The notes under the pieces are model-generated. The model made no database searches, had not been told where the DNA came from, and saw nothing but the letters and a program-made list of their open reading frames with translations. Positions 12,501 to 26,900 of a stretch of 64,000 nucleotides of DNA are shown here, in pieces; the stretch's first letter is position 1; every line of letters starts with the position of its first letter. Both the position numbers and the translations under genes were made by a program. The stretch spans positions 13,903,532 to 13,967,531 of the forward strand of contig NC_090718.1 in NCBI RefSeq assembly GCF_040954835.1. The letters run 5' to 3'. The stretch is from Lepisosteus oculatus. Its lineage: Eukaryota; Chordata; Actinopteri; Semionotiformes; Lepisosteidae.

Positions 12501-12739
12501 ATGTCAAAGTAGTTCACGCTGTATTACTGCAACTTAATGTTTTTAACTGGTTAACTGCATTAAATACTTAACTCATTAGCACACTTTTGAACACTAGTGC
12601 ACTGTTCTGAAGTACATATTCAAATCAATTCAAATTTCTCAACCTCAGTGCAACCCAAACTCTAAGCTTCAATCCTGTCCCTCATCTTTATTCTGTATTC
12701 GGATAAAAGATCAGGAAAGCTGGAGTTTACAACAGAGGA

Positions 12740-13340
12740 ATTGGAAGAATATTTGTAAAAACCCACAGTGACCACAGACATGAGGCGGAGCAGGAGGCTA
12801 TGGCTATACTAAAACCGGACGAACCCACCATTGCTTATGAAGCGCCGGAACCTACCTGCAAGGAGATGAACAAATTCCTAAAAGGGCTAGATCAGGATCA
12901 GTGCCAGAGCTAAATGGTGTCCCGTACAAGGCTCACATCTACTGCGAGAGGCTCTGGCAGAGGCTCTGGAAGCTGTCGACAGCAGCAGGGAGGAAGAACG
13001 AACTCGGCGGATTGCAAAGAGGTGTGTGACCTCACTGGGGTGGCGGCTGCCACTGTGGAAATCAACAGGCTAATCCGACCCTCCGGACACACCCCTCACA
13101 GCCTGCTGGGGAACTTTTTTCCACTTTTTTCTTTCTTTACCCGCACTGGGCTCCGAGAGTGGTGATGGTCACGGCGCCCATCATCAGAGCATTCCTGACA
13201 TGTGGAGCACATGCAACGGATGGCTGAGCTCCCATCCTGTGGACTCTTGGGTCCAGAGTCTACAATTTGCCCTCCTCTCTGATCTTCTCCGCGATCCCTA
13301 CCAGTCTTTAGGGTGCTGGGATTATTGGGATTATGGCTCA
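12740..13340 (+). mobile_element. Degenerate non-LTR retrotransposon relic
   Basis: One frame reads SGSVPELNGVPYKAHIYCER and then LWQRLWKL, which matches the N-terminal reverse-transcriptase block 'PGPxGxPYK' of one fish non-LTR retrotransposon group. Further on, a fragment PILWTLGSRVYNLPSSLIF fits an alanine-rich gag/RT relic only loosely. Stops interrupt all frames. The right boundary is uncertain. Confidence 0.5.
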
Positions 13341-16300
13341 AAGGCCTGAAACACTGACACTTTGCTGGAGCTGCTATTTCCTACCCCAGGGTCAGGAGCA
13401 GGTCTCTGTGACCTGAACTACTGTAGGATCCAGTCGAAGGACAGCAAAGTCAGTAAGTAAACAGACGCAGCTTGTCACCCGTTTTCTCATCCTGACGCCT
13501 CAGTAAGATCTGGTTCAGTGTAGCTTCCTTCTGATTTTACAAAGTGTACAATTACAAATCCCCAGTATGGTTATATGTCCACGAGAAAGCAAAGACAGCA
13601 TGTTACTAAAAAAAAAACATTTTATAAATGGATGGATTTATAAACCCCGGTGTGTCCAATCAAGAGTACTTTTATCTTTGTAGAACAGGATATCACTACA
13701 AGGCTTCACTTGGGACTTATTGTATCAGAGTGGCAAATGGAGAGATGTCTGTCTTGTGCTTGACGGGTTATGCTTTTAACTGTTCAGTACGTTTCTGGTG
13801 TGTCACCTCTAGTTCACTTCTAATTCAAAGTCCTTTTCCACGTCTCCAACGGATAACCGGGTGTTGTCATTTTTCGCACAAGGATTTTAAATCCTATGCC
13901 AAATAAATAAAAAAAAACAAAAGGAGTTTGTATTTCTTGGCACCACTAAATACTGCTCTTATCTGCCAAGGACATGAAAAACAGATTAATTTCTTTAAAA
14001 TGTTGCCCCTGAGTCTTAGTGATGGCTTTTATGAGCTGCCTATGCTCATACTGTATTTCAGTCCTGTTTACCATTGGGAAATTTAAAAACTCACTTCTAA
14101 TCATCCAGGAGTCGTTAAGGATCCTGCTTTTAAATGCGATGTGCAGTTTAAGGAAATTAATCCAGAGCATTCAGCAGAACTTTAGCTCTTACCTTTATTC
14201 AGCTTCTACTGTAGTTCACACCATCTCCCCAACACTGAATCAACAGACAAAGGTCTGTGTTATGCAGTTATCATCCATTCTGAAAGTTTGTTCATTTCCC
14301 ATTTTAAGAGCTATTTAGCCGTTTTGATTTTGTTCACATTGTAAATTATTGCATACATAAGTAATGAAACACGAAATACTTATTAAGCATGCTGTTAATG
14401 TGGACGTCAAAAAAGTTTTTTTTTTGCATTTACCAGAGTACAGCAATTCAGTTTTTGTGGTAGATTTTTCAACTAGAAAGTACTTGGTATTACTGACATT
14501 AAGTGTAGTTTGGGATGTCACAATATAGTCCATAAATTATTTTAGAGGAGTAACCTGAAAGGCCATCGAAACAGTTTAATATCTGCCTTCAAGATTCAAG
14601 CAGGGAACGAGAACATTTAATAAGCATAAAACATATGTTCTCCTTTCAAACAGAGGAACTTTCTTTTATTCCTTGACCCTTGTGTGCACAACTATTAATA
14701 TAAAATTTAATGAACAATGTACAGAGGTTTGCTAGAAGTAAATTGCCTGCAAAGTTATTCTCTTACCAGTTTAAATAGGTCAGAAATCCTGCAGTTTAGA
14801 GACCCAGTGCACACAGACCTGAAAGTCCATTCAATAGGATGAGCGTTTGAGGAAAATATGCAGAAAGACACATTTGGTTGTGTTACTCAGCCCTGGCCCT
14901 GGAGTGCTACAGTGCATCACTACATGTTCACACTGTCAATGCATGAAGACCTGGAAACAGTGCTAACAGAGCCCTTAGAAGTGAACAAAGAATTTAAATC
15001 AAGTCACGAAAGACTAAAAACCAGCAGACACAGTGCCCCCTCTAGGACTAGGAATGAACATCAGCAGGATCGAGGATTATAGAGGAAATTTTAAAAAATG
15101 ACATTCCCGTTAGACCATAATATAAAAAGTTGAAAACACATTTTGATCCTTAATCTAGAACAAAATGAAACACTTTGAAGAGATGGAATTCATGTGGTCA
15201 TGCATCCCAAAGACATTAGAAAAAATTTAAGAAACGTGTAAAATCGTATCAAGATGCCCTTCTCTCTGAACATCCTGGCCACAGCTCTCCAAGAGAGTAA
15301 AGTCCAAAGTCCTGCTGAGGCCTCCAGAGAAGACAGATACATCTTTTGTGAGCCACTGGAGGACAGTAATGCAGGCAAAATAATTCTCAAATTACCTCAC
15401 TGTTTCCAAAAAATAAACAAAATCACACTGCTAAGACCAAGATTTCTTTGCCTGTTTATATTGCCTTTCAGAGCTTGATTCCTCACCTGCTCTTACTGCT
15501 TAAGTTCCTCTTCCCAGGTGCTGACCACAGACCTGCCGAGGAAGAGACCAGTGTAGTGTTCTACTTTGCTCACACCTGCTTCTGTGCAGTGAGCTGCTGT
15601 AGGCCTGGAGTCACTTACAGGGCTCAGGTCTATATTGTGTCACCCCTGGGATAACACCCCATTGTGTTAGAGAACGTGAAGCCATACGGAATTTAAAAAA
15701 GAAAAGCAAAATCACCCATATCTTAAAACACTCATACAGTATGTAAAAGGAGGAAAGAAATGCATCCTTGTCACAGACGTTCCAGCAGTTTCTCTTCTCC
15801 AGTACGCCTTGTCCTGAAGAGGGCGAATGTTAAAATGTTTGTGGGCTTGGGTCCGAGCATCATGTCATTGTAGAGCTAGAGTGTGACACCATAAAGGTGA
15901 CATCCTACAAACTGTCTTATCATGCTGAAAATTAGCTTCGTGCAAATCTCTCTTGGCGTGAACCTAAAATAATTTCCAACTTCGTCGTCATGACAGTTAC
16001 TACACAGTGCGCTTTCCAGCGTGTTTCAGTCACTGAGTGTTTGAAGCCATGGGTGACGCGCTACAAGCAGGAGACATGTACACCTTGGAACGCCGCTGGG
16101 CTACAGGACGTGCGGCAGGAAACCGAAGCAGTCAAATCAATCAATGACGGGAAAAAATCTATAGGAAGCAGCCACAGCTGTCTTTGCACAGGACACGTCA
16201 CAAAAGACAAACACGCCGTTCTACTTCGCTAAGGTCACGATTGCTGCGGGCTGACTTGGCTCATGAGACGTACAGGAGACTGCCGGCGAGATATCCAGGA

Positions 16301-17282
16301 GTGGGACCGCGGCACGCTTTCACTGTTGGCTCTTTCCAGGAATGGAGACTCCACCCTTCTTCCTACCAGCCAGCTGGCTTTTTCTTGGCTTCAGTCCCTG
16401 CAACAACAACAAAAAAAAAAAACCACTGAGGTTCAGAGAGCTAGTATCTTCAATTTCACCACAGACGCTGTCATCATCAGGGTCCTTCTGCTTCTGTGTA
16501 TAATGGAGTTCCTACCTAATGTACATACTTCTGTCATTTCATGTCAGCTTTTTTTAATAAAAAAATAAAATACAGTGCATAAACAACTGCTCCAATTTAG
16601 TTGGTCTTCAAATTCTAGTGCGCGATACTACCCAGATCAATACATTTTGCTGTAATACTGAGTATTCAATATGGTGCATTGTGAGATTTCTCTCATTATC
16701 CAGTGTCATTCTCATCCAGACAAGAAAGTGGTCATCTGGGAATAAACACACTTCAATTGAGTTAGGAGTTTTGCAGACAGTTCGCACAGATCTTTAAGAG
16801 TTGTTTGTTTTTTTTAGGACGGACTGCCCAGAGACCACAGGAAAGAGAAGCCTCAAAGGCAGTTAAGCAATCACAGTCAAGGCGCATGACCCCTGTGGGA
16901 AAACTGGAAACTTCTTTTAATAGAATGAGTTTTTTAAGAGAAATGCAAGCCTCAGTGTACTGCAGATCAGGTGGCTTGTATGAATTAAGCTGCAGTGACC
17001 TTAAGCTCGCTCCCACTACGGAGCCAGGTCTTGCTATCGACTGGTCTTGAGAGAAATGTCACATATATTGTTAATTACGAATCCTGTCAGCATGAGGAAA
17101 GTCCATGGTACGGAGAGACACATTGATCTCTCTCACTCTTTATCCGCTGAATGTACAGAAAGAGTCTCATAGGAAGCTGCACTGTCAGTCGGTTCACTAG
17201 AATTCAGCACACGACATAATAAAAAGGAAAGAGGAATAAAAAGGGAAAGAGGGAAAATATTGAAATGAGGAATGAAGGGGAT
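13341..17282. other. Non-coding stretch between relic and SCN3B 3' end
   Basis: No exon or classified repeat could be supported. The right part probably includes distal SCN3B 3' UTR or its downstream flank. Several short frames (for example near 14.0, 15.3 and 16.2 kb) have no domain match and no paired splice sites. Confidence 0.45.
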
Positions 17283-17288
17283 TTTATT
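17283..17288 (-). terminator. Candidate poly(A) signal for SCN3B
   Basis: TTTATT here reads AATAAA on the minus strand, about 650 bp downstream of the SCN3B stop codon. SCN3B transcripts in other vertebrates have long 3' UTRs, so signals further left could also be used. No single site can be chosen from sequence. Confidence 0.3.
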
Positions 17289-17933
17289 TTCGGTTTTGCA
17301 TCCAGAACATCAGATCAAACTTTTTTGCACCGGTTCTGTAGTGTACCTTTTTACTGCTGTAACCACAACTGAAGTACCTCTATTCCTGTCATTGCTACTG
17401 ATAAACAAAATGTAAGAATACAGTATATAAAGTGTTTTCAATGCATCCCAGAGAGGTTTACGGGACTAAAAAACAGGCCCAATCCTCTTAACAATTACAA
17501 AAAGGCCTACTATAAAAGTCTTGAATTTCTGCTGTAACTTAGGAGGAACTGTTAATCTTTTTTTTTTCTGTATGACTAAGGCACAGCAATCTAATTCCAC
17601 CTACGCTGGGTTCGGGTTAGCATGACGTGACATGAAACGGCACTGACTTGTCCATTTCCTCGCCTTGCCCCGAGCGACAGAGGCAGCCGCCACAGGGAGA
17701 GGAAACCCGAAGACGAGGAGGAGGAAACGACGCAGCGCACGTTTCCGGGGGAGGAGAGGATGGACAGGAAGTGCACCAGGTGCAGTCGGAAACGGATGGA
17801 AGGGTAGTGACAGAGCCGATGGATCCCGTTAGTTGAAGCACAAGAGGGAAGCAGGGGAAGGTGATGGATCTGAGAATTAACAGATTCAGAAGGAGACGGG
17901 AAAAATACCATTTGGGGTTCGAGTTAACCCCTC

Positions 17934-17997
17934 TTACTCCGCTACAGGGGCACCCGGATTCTCTTTGTTTTCAGACGGAATGGCTAGGTAGTCCGTC
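17934..17997 (-). CDS. SCN3B: SCN3B last coding exon: cytoplasmic C-terminus
   Basis: Encodes TDYLAIPSENKENPGAPVAE and the TAA stop at 17934-17936. The acceptor AG at 17998-17999 joins in phase 2 to the transmembrane exon. The 3' UTR continues to lower coordinates, with a GC-rich purine stretch near 17650-17850. Confidence 0.97.
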
Positions 17998-20900
17998 CTG
18001 TACAGGGGTACAAAAAGAAAGAGAACTAAGCAGAAGGCCGAGCACCCCAGGGGACAGCAGGCAGGGGTGGGCTCGTCGCCGGCCGCGATCCCGACCTCTG
18101 CTGGGAAAAATCGAAAGCTGTGCTTCAAGTCCTGCTCAGGTGCAGCAGGGTCCCCGAGTGAGGCTCTCGGGAGTCTCTTTTCCTTAAACACCAACATCCG
18201 GCAAAAGGGCGGAGCAAAATATTGTTAAAACCCGGTCAGGTCACGTCAATGGAAAAGGAGCTGTCTTCCCTACCCTGCTGGGTAAACTGATGCTTCGGCC
18301 CTCTTTTGTTCCAAGTACTCTCATGGTCCCGTTTGCTGTTTTGCTGCTTGAGGGTTGGGAGATTGCTGACCGCACAATTTGCAGGGCCTTCTTGCAAGGC
18401 TAGTCTCTCCGGACTCCAGAGAAGACGGAAGTTAATTATTTGAATGTCGGCAGGTATATATATACTCTACAAATTGAACCAAGGTCACCCTACCTTAGAC
18501 AGGGCTTTAGAAAGCCATACAGGCTGATTCCTGCTGACAATCCTTTTATCAGTGCAAAAGACCATAGACATAGAAATAAACTGGATTGGAACCCAAATTT
18601 TCTATGTAGGGTTTTTATGCCACGGATATCAGTAACATAACATTCATGAGTCAAATGCTGGCAGGTTAGAAAGCTGAAAAGCTGAATAACTTGACAACGC
18701 AAATCGATGTGAGTATTTCTCCTCTGAGTGGACAGATCTCAGCTCGCGCCTAGCAATACACTGCTGGCCAACAGGTCACAAGGCACAGTCAATTTCCATT
18801 TTATGCGGTGTCACTAAAGCCCCGGTCACTCATGATCTTCCCGCATTCCCACTCCCTCGGCTTCTCCACAGACCCCATTGTGAGGTTCAGGAAGTGTCTT
18901 TCAAACCGCGTTAAAAAACACTGTAGCTCCTCCATCGGCCTTGGAACTAACAAAGCCTCTCTTAAGTAGAACTTACGCATTGTCCTGTGCTGCCTCGTCT
19001 GCCTTGGATATCTTTCTGTAGCAGTAGATCATCTCAACCAGGAGCCAGAAGGTCAGGAACACCAGCAGGATGTACATCATTATCTCTGAGTAGACCGCAG
19101 TGAAGTCTTGGCTGGCTGTGTGAAACACGTTCTGGGTCAGAAATTGCAAATCGGCAACGCTTTTCTTGTAACAAGCCCCTAACGTGCTAAAACCAGGGTT
19201 AAATTATGTTTGCAGGAATGTTCAATGAAAACAGTGGCAAACTACAGTAGATTACATGAAGTCCATTTTGAGGGAATTACTTGGTCTAGAAAAAATGTTT
19301 TATCACCAGGCAATGACTGGTTAACACTGGTATTTGATAAACAATGGCAAAAAATGAACTTAATCACATTTTGTAGACTTGCACGCTCTTTAAGAATGTA
19401 TTTCCAGGGTGTATGTACCACTGATTCATCCTAGAGCAGTAGAAAAGATTTAGAAAGCTTTAGTTTATTCAGCAGGTGGCAATACTTTGGAATTATCTGA
19501 GTTACTACTGAACAAACTTTAGAAATGTATCATTGATAAAGAAGCGTAATTTATTACACAATCATTGAAAAATGGTGAAACTATCTCCTAATAATTATGA
19601 GCCAGCAAGATATTCATGAATTTACCTTGCTGGAGAAACTGTACGTAACAGAACAATCACACTGATCTTACACACCTTTCATGTCAAAAATTGCATTTAA
19701 ATGCATAAAAAGCCAGATTTGGAAACAAAACCTCAAAGAGAGAGGACCAGAACCAGCTATCAGCTACTTAAGTTCATGTCCTGTGTAACAGAACCAGGAG
19801 ATAAGAGTTACTGATGTTATCTCTGGAGATAAATGTCCCAACACACAAGCCCGCTGCAGAACTTTGTCAACAACACCAATAGCTGATTTAACCATGAATG
19901 TGGGGCACTTCTCTGCAACCCCCAGAGCAGGGGCTCCCAATCCTGGTCCCAGACACCCACACACCTGCAGGTTTGTGTTCCAGCCCACCTCTCAGTTACA
20001 CAACTGAAGTATTAATTGATTTAAGAGTACAATCAACAGGAACTGTTTGACTGTTTTCAGCTCTTACATGTGTTAGACGTTAACTTTTTATGACTGTATT
20101 TCATATGTAAACTAAAGTCAACATTGCAAATTTTTCGAACAGGCCACCCATTCGTTCAATTAAGGCTCTGATTATATTAGAACCTACCACGTATTTATTG
20201 TTCTGGTTGTTTACTGACTGTACATGCTATCACTATTTACAGCTTTGTAATGTACTGTCTACATTGCGTGGTGCTGTCTGTACTGTGCTGTCCTGAGATC
20301 AGCACGCATCAGCATTCCAATGTACGCGCACATGTGGAAATAACCTCCTGTGCTCTGCTCTAGATATGTAAGTTGGGCTGGAATGAACACCAGCAGTGTC
20401 ATGCCCTCCGCAGCCAGATGGTGCTCCTACTCCGTCCTGTCCCGAGTTTCCTGCGCTTTGCTGTCCTTCCGGTGTCTCTCTCTGTGGGGCTATATATTTC
20501 CGGGTCTCTCATTCACCTTTGCTCAGTATTGACGTTCGGATGTCCTGAGACTCGCCTAGTACCAGGTCGCCCCACGTCCGCTGCCTGAGGGCATTGGTTT
20601 CTATATGACTCCTGAACTACTGAGCCCGGGCTAACCCCCTGTTCCGCCGCTACGCATATGGGTCTATTTCCGCTCTCCTGCCTCTCCAAGGTTCGTCCTT
20701 TCCGACATCCGTGAGAAGCAGGTGTGTGAGTCACTAGGACCAATGTTGGGAACCCCTGCCCCAAGAGTGCATGTTAATGGAGGACACTGTTTCTGGCCTT
20801 GCCGTGAAGCACTGCCAGGGCCTCACCTTCCTTATTCACCACCAGCTCGATCGTCTTGGTGTCCACGTAGTTGTGCTGGAACACGTTGAAGGTGAAGGAC

Positions 20901-23900
20901 CTCATGACCTTGCAGGTGTAGGTGCCCGTGTCGTTCAGCGTGGCGTTGATGATGCTGATGGACACGTCCTGCAGGTCCTTGCTCCCGTTCCACTGCAGCC
21001 GGCCCTTCCACGGCCCCTCCAGGTCCTGTGGCTGACGGTCGTACAGGTAGATCTGCCAGCGGGAAACCGGGAGAAGGCACAGCGCGTTAGTGGCCTGCTC
21101 TCCAGAGCGAGAAGCTCAGAGCGCTTCTCAAGATTAGGATGTTCTAGATTCTGGAACATTTCCTCCAAAAGTATTTTAGCAGTACTATTTTCTTTTTCTT
21201 TTTCATTGACTTTTTCTATAGAATATATACAATATATACACAAAACGTTTGACACTTTTCAGCTGAAACTACACCATCCTGTTAGTTTTAATCAATATTG
21301 TGTATTGAACCATTTTATCAATAATGTGTTTCCCAAGTTTATGTGCCACTGATTCATCCTACAATCCAGGCCTTTTTTGCAACAAAAATTGTCTTCTCAA
21401 GCTTGACATCTTAAAAAGTAGTCAATCCCACTGTAATGTATAAATGTAATCTTCTGTCTCATTGTTGAGACTGATAAGCACAAATATCCACTAATTGTTT
21501 TTTTTCCAAAAGAAAGGTGATCTTTGCCAAGCACCAAGATCGGGCAAAGGCTTGAGCAAAATGTTCTAAAACCCTGTAAAATCACATCAACGAAAAAGGA
21601 ACTGTCCTTCCTGTCCCGCTAACAAAACTGATGCCTTTGCCGTTTTTTGTGCTATCATTGTTATCACAGTACAAGATCGGTGTAATCACCACTCTTTCAC
21701 GAGTTTCTGATTAAACATGGAAAAGCCAAAAGCCTGAATGAGACTTGGGGATCTTCATCTCATTCCAAGGCTGGTTTGTCTCAGCCTGTTCAGGACATTA
21801 AGCAAAGTGTGATTCTGCCCACTAGTGGTGATTGGGGTTGTTAGTATGGTCAATGATCGCTAAAAAGTGTTTAATCAACGTGAAATGTGTGAATGGAAGA
21901 GCCTCTCACTGCAGCATTCAAAGGTGTCAACATGCGCTGATATAACAAAACGTAGCTTTTCTCTGATTCCATACCTTTTCACATGTTTAAGCTCCATAAA
22001 ATTGAAAGAGCTGTTATGATGGAGAATTTATTATTAGACTCACTGGCACAGATTCTTGATCTGATTCTTGCAAATAAGCCATTTTCTACTATCAGTTAAG
22101 CCCAATCCTTGTGGACCGGCTAAAATTATTTTTTATTAATCAGAAGGGTAAGGTCTGGATAAAAAGATCTAGATTCTGCCTTTATATGACACAAATGCAA
22201 GAGCTGCTATAAATATCACAAAGATGCTAAGAATAAAATGAACAAAATCTGACAGATGTAGGTTTGCCTCAATGCTGTGTGCACACATATCACGAGGTGA
22301 AAAGACCGAGATTGGTGGAAAAAATTGCATCACATTTTATTTTTTGCTGCTGAATTTACTTTGAAATTTTGCAGGAGGATACTTCTTTCTCAATGCTACA
22401 TCCTGTCCCTAAGGATGTTTCCCGAGCTGAATTGTCTTAGAAGAAAGCTTAGAAAACAAATATCTTAAAGAATCTTGTGTCACATGAGCAAGAGGATTGA
22501 CTGCTAAGAGCTGACTGACCTGCCCTACTTTTCCTCCTTTTATAACAATTTGTCAAGCTTACTTCATAGGTATTTTGCAGCAGAACAATCAGATACTATA
22601 AATTATAACAAATAAATGTTTCCCACCATCATACTAGAACTGAAACCTGACTACTTTCTCAATGAAAGTCACTGGGAAGTAAAGTCCATAGTAAAAGTAG
22701 ATTGAAGTGGGACATACTGTATATATGTATTGCAAATATCCAGTACAGGAATATTACTTCTGAACCACATTGTGGAAGATAGTAGAGTAATTGCTGGGGA
22801 CACTTTGACCAAAAGGTATAGTATAAAACAGCAAGGTGACTTGCTTTAACAGCTTCAGCAACTAATTTCCTTCTACAAGGTGTTAAGAGTAGAAGTAATC
22901 ACATCTAAAGACATGACTAACACTGAGCTCATTAAAAACAGACAGAAAGATCTGCACAAGACTGAGCCCTGCTCCTCCGATTCCCCTCAACACAGACCTA
23001 CCAGGGTGTCCTCCTCTGCGGAGTTGAAGTACCATTCGACCCGCGTATCGGGCTCAATCTCCTCCCTGCTGATGCAGGAGATGCAGGTGAGCTTCATGGG
23101 GTTCCCCTGCACCGCCTGGGTGTCGGACAGCACCTCCACGCACACGGGCTCGCCCACCTCCACTGCGGGGACCAGAGAGCACAGACACGCCCCATCAGCC
23201 GCAGGTCCAACCCCGCCTGCTCCGCCGCCCGCTGCTGCACAAACTGCGGAGCGGTGAGCACCGACCTCACACTCCCCCAGGAGGGCATTTTAAGGTCATT
23301 ATTTGGCTTTTGCTGGCATTTCTATCCAAAGCTACTTATACTGCATACTGAATACACACCAGGGCATTTTACTGAGGCAATCTGGCCGAAATGCTTTGCT
23401 GAAGCAAACAACAACTGTGGCCACACCCAGGATTGGATCTGACAGCCTTCCAATTACCAGTGGGTGCAGAGACCAGACCAGTACTCCGCACTGCTGCTCT
23501 AATGAAAGTGTGAACCAGTCAGACATCTACTCTTAAGAACGGGCAAACTCAGGACAGAAAACATGCGGGAGATAGATTTATTTTGTGGTATCTTGCAAGA
23601 GTTTCTCCTTTATGCTGCTTTGCGTGTATCCTTTCAGGAATGGAAAGGAGGGGACAGGTTTTACCCAGGATCACAAATCAAAGCCTTTTGATATTTTTCT
23701 TGTGACAAAGACATTCCAAACCACCCTTACAGATCAGGCTCATCTAGATAAGCAGGGAGACGTTTTTACATCAAATGAGAAAATTGATTGAGAAACGCTG
23801 TGAGGGGAGTGAGCCACTGATCTGCTCTGTCTCTTTTAACGTAAACAGTGCTCGGGATAAAAGCAAGACTGATTGCTGTGCATTTGGCATCTGTTTTTAA

Positions 23901-26900
23901 AGGCTGAAGGCAGTTTTGTGGCAATCCTGGTATTGTCAAAACTAGCACCAATACAAGACTGGGAATAGCAAAAAGACATGCATCAAAAATAAGGGACAGC
24001 AGGGCCAGTCTTATTTGCAATCGTAACTGCCAGTGAAACAAAAATCAAGAGAAAGTAATATATTTAGGATTTAGGAGAAAGTAATTAAAGTTACTGGAGG
24101 TGGGTTTAAGAATGAAATCCAAGCCGTGTTAGTTTGAATGTTCTGGTTTTATGCAATTACTCACTTGGAGATAGAAGTTATCAGACTTTGATGGCTGGGT
24201 TAGCACTGCTGTATCTTCCAGAGAAGTTGAAAGCCACCCAGTTAATGTTCAAAGTGTGCCCAGGGTTTCTGATTAGAAATATATCTTCAGTGTACAGGAC
24301 ACACAGCTCCAGACAACGAAAACGGCACATATCTACCAGTAATTAACTGCATTTCTGTGGCTCCTCTGGATCATTTTGATCTGCATATGTTTTACGGAAC
24401 TGCTTTGGAAAGGATTAATCTCAAACCCTGCTCTGCTGTTTCTCGGTAAATTCTCTCTTTTATCCTCAGTGTGGTTTTGGCTGCTGCTGCTATTTTATTT
24501 TTACTTATGAAAAATAGTTATCCCAGCATCGCAGGCTTTGGTTTAACTCGTAGTAATGTTCCTGATGCCTATTTTCAACTCTCTTCAGCACTTCAAAAAG
24601 ATTAGACTCTTGAGAGAACTCACAGCACAGCTGCTTGCCCTATCACATCATCTATTTAGAGAAACCCTTTATATAGAATATGAATCCCTGTACTGTAAAA
24701 CCAATTTATTTCACTAATGAACATCAAGGTACGTTTGAGGAAAGTATGGATTTTACAGTAAAGGTGAAATGATGGGAGGTTTTTGGCTCATAAAGCTAGC
24801 CTGTTTTACAGTATCTCCGTGTTTCTTAAGGAGATAAAAAGGTTCATGAGGTTTAGGAAAGAAAACCACTTGGGAGACGGCTACAGAAATATCTACAACG
24901 AGACCAAGATAGGTCAGGAATTAAAACATGTAGCCAACGTATGCCTGGGTCTGTTACATAAGCCTCGTTAATACAGGGCAACTGATTGGGGGAAATAATT
25001 AGGTTAGGCATTAGAGTAATAAGACTGTGCAGACTAATTAGTATCCATCAGTACCTGATATACTGTATATACAGTATATTTTAAAGGTATATAAATACTG
25101 TATGTAGCATATAGCCTATGGAGGCTCAGACAGAACAGCCCGCACTACCAGGGACGAATTTACATTTTGTGCCAATGTAGGCCTGACTGGTTTTGGCATT
25201 TGGGGTGTGTCCGTGAAGTGTCTGCTCAAGAAGGCAGCAACACTAAACTTTAAGACAGACACGATCCGTTATTTATGTCAGAAAACACTGGAGAATCCGT
25301 GATGCCCAAGGGTCGGGCTCGTTTGGCTTTCCAGCACACCAGACTGGTTTCTTATGGCGGACTATCGGTGCAGCGGATGTGGAGAGTAGATTTATTTTCA
25401 CCGCGATCTCTTGAATGCCGTGGTAAAATATTCATGCGACATTAACTCGCGCCAAGTAAGAAATTAAAACCTCATCACTTACAAGCAAAGGCACAGAGAC
25501 TTCAAGGTTCGTGTAATGGCTTTGTACAAACTTTTCTCCTCCGCACTGAGCAAAAAGCGATTTGTAACTGTCCGACCTGTTACATGTTAAAAAAAACTCC
25601 ACTTCCTATAATTATGGACGGCTTTTAGTATTTTCTCTCGCTGCTGTTCTATGTTCTAGTTACCTGCTTGCGTATTGCAACAGGCGCAGTAGGCGCCGTG
25701 TGTACAGTAATTTACTGTACGAATTCTGCTCGTAATGGTCATTCTTCGCTTTTAACTTATTGCTCACATACCGTATTTAGCAATGTGTCCGCCTCAGGAA
25801 CGCGTTACAGCTGCTCGCCCGCCGGGGCAGCTCCAGTTTAAGCCGCTGGCGTTCTGCACGAAAACGGTGATCTGCCCGGAATTAACGTCAGTCAAAATAC
25901 ACACGTGTCAAAATGCCAACCCTTCGCTTGGTACAATTTCCTCTATTGTTATCCATCTAAATGAGTGCTTAGAATCATCGACATGATCGTGGCTGCAAAC
26001 GTGCTGGTTGGCTCACAAACGGCCAGGTGACGGCGGATTCAGCTCGCAGGAGTTCACTCGAGCCGAGCCCACCGTGTGCTCAGGGCTGTGCTGAAACGTC
26101 GAGAACCAGATCGTTTTCCTCTCGTAGAATCGCGCTGCCATCACCGGCTCCGACGATAAATCGCGCACTTGTCGAAAGGCGCTTTTTTGCTTTTCATTTT
26201 TGTATTCAGCAGAAAAACAACGTTGCGTTCAAGCAAGGGCGATTCTTGCCTTGTCATTAAAGAAAAATAAAAATCAATTTGACCTGTACTGCGGCTCTGC
26301 ATGAAGACATTGTGTTGGAAAACCACACTGTTGTTAACGTGAGTTGATTGTAACAACACATCCTCCTCCAAACATCGAGTTCATGATTTGATTCCTCTAA
26401 GGGCAAAGGAGTCGCCAACAGTCTATAGCTTTTGGTTTTGCTATAAACACCTGTACACTATGCTTATTCGTAATATTCTGTAGCGAGTAATGGATAATTC
26501 GTGGATGAGACACCATTTCGCACCATCATCGAGAGCCACCTGGGAAGACAGACATACAGTACAGTACACAGGACCAGATTCGTTTTGACGTGCGAGAGCG
26601 AACTACAGTGTAAACCCTGTTTTGACGCTCTTTTGGTTCATCCCAATTCCATCGCATTTGCAACAACACTTTGCGCTACAAACAAGCGACTTTCTCGTCT
26701 TGCTGGGGAGATAAGAGTGACGGTTTAAGCTGTTGTTATTAAACCATGTGACACCGCTAAGCACGAAGTTGGAGCACGGCGCTCTGTAATGTCGCCCAGA
26801 CTCACAGAGGAGTTGAATTTGGGGTGTACTGTACTGTATGTACTGCGCTAAGGAAACAAGATTTGATGGCTTGCTATTGTATTTCACGAGTCAGATCAGT

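Noticed and set aside
13946..14170. 74-codon minus-strand frame with LINE-like look (YEHRQLIKAITKTQ)
   Set aside because: The resemblance is too short and vague to assign to any element.
20771..21352. Plus-strand 193-codon open frame
   Set aside because: It is the antisense shadow of the SCN3B Ig exon (20827-21052), which has homology and splice sites on the minus strand.
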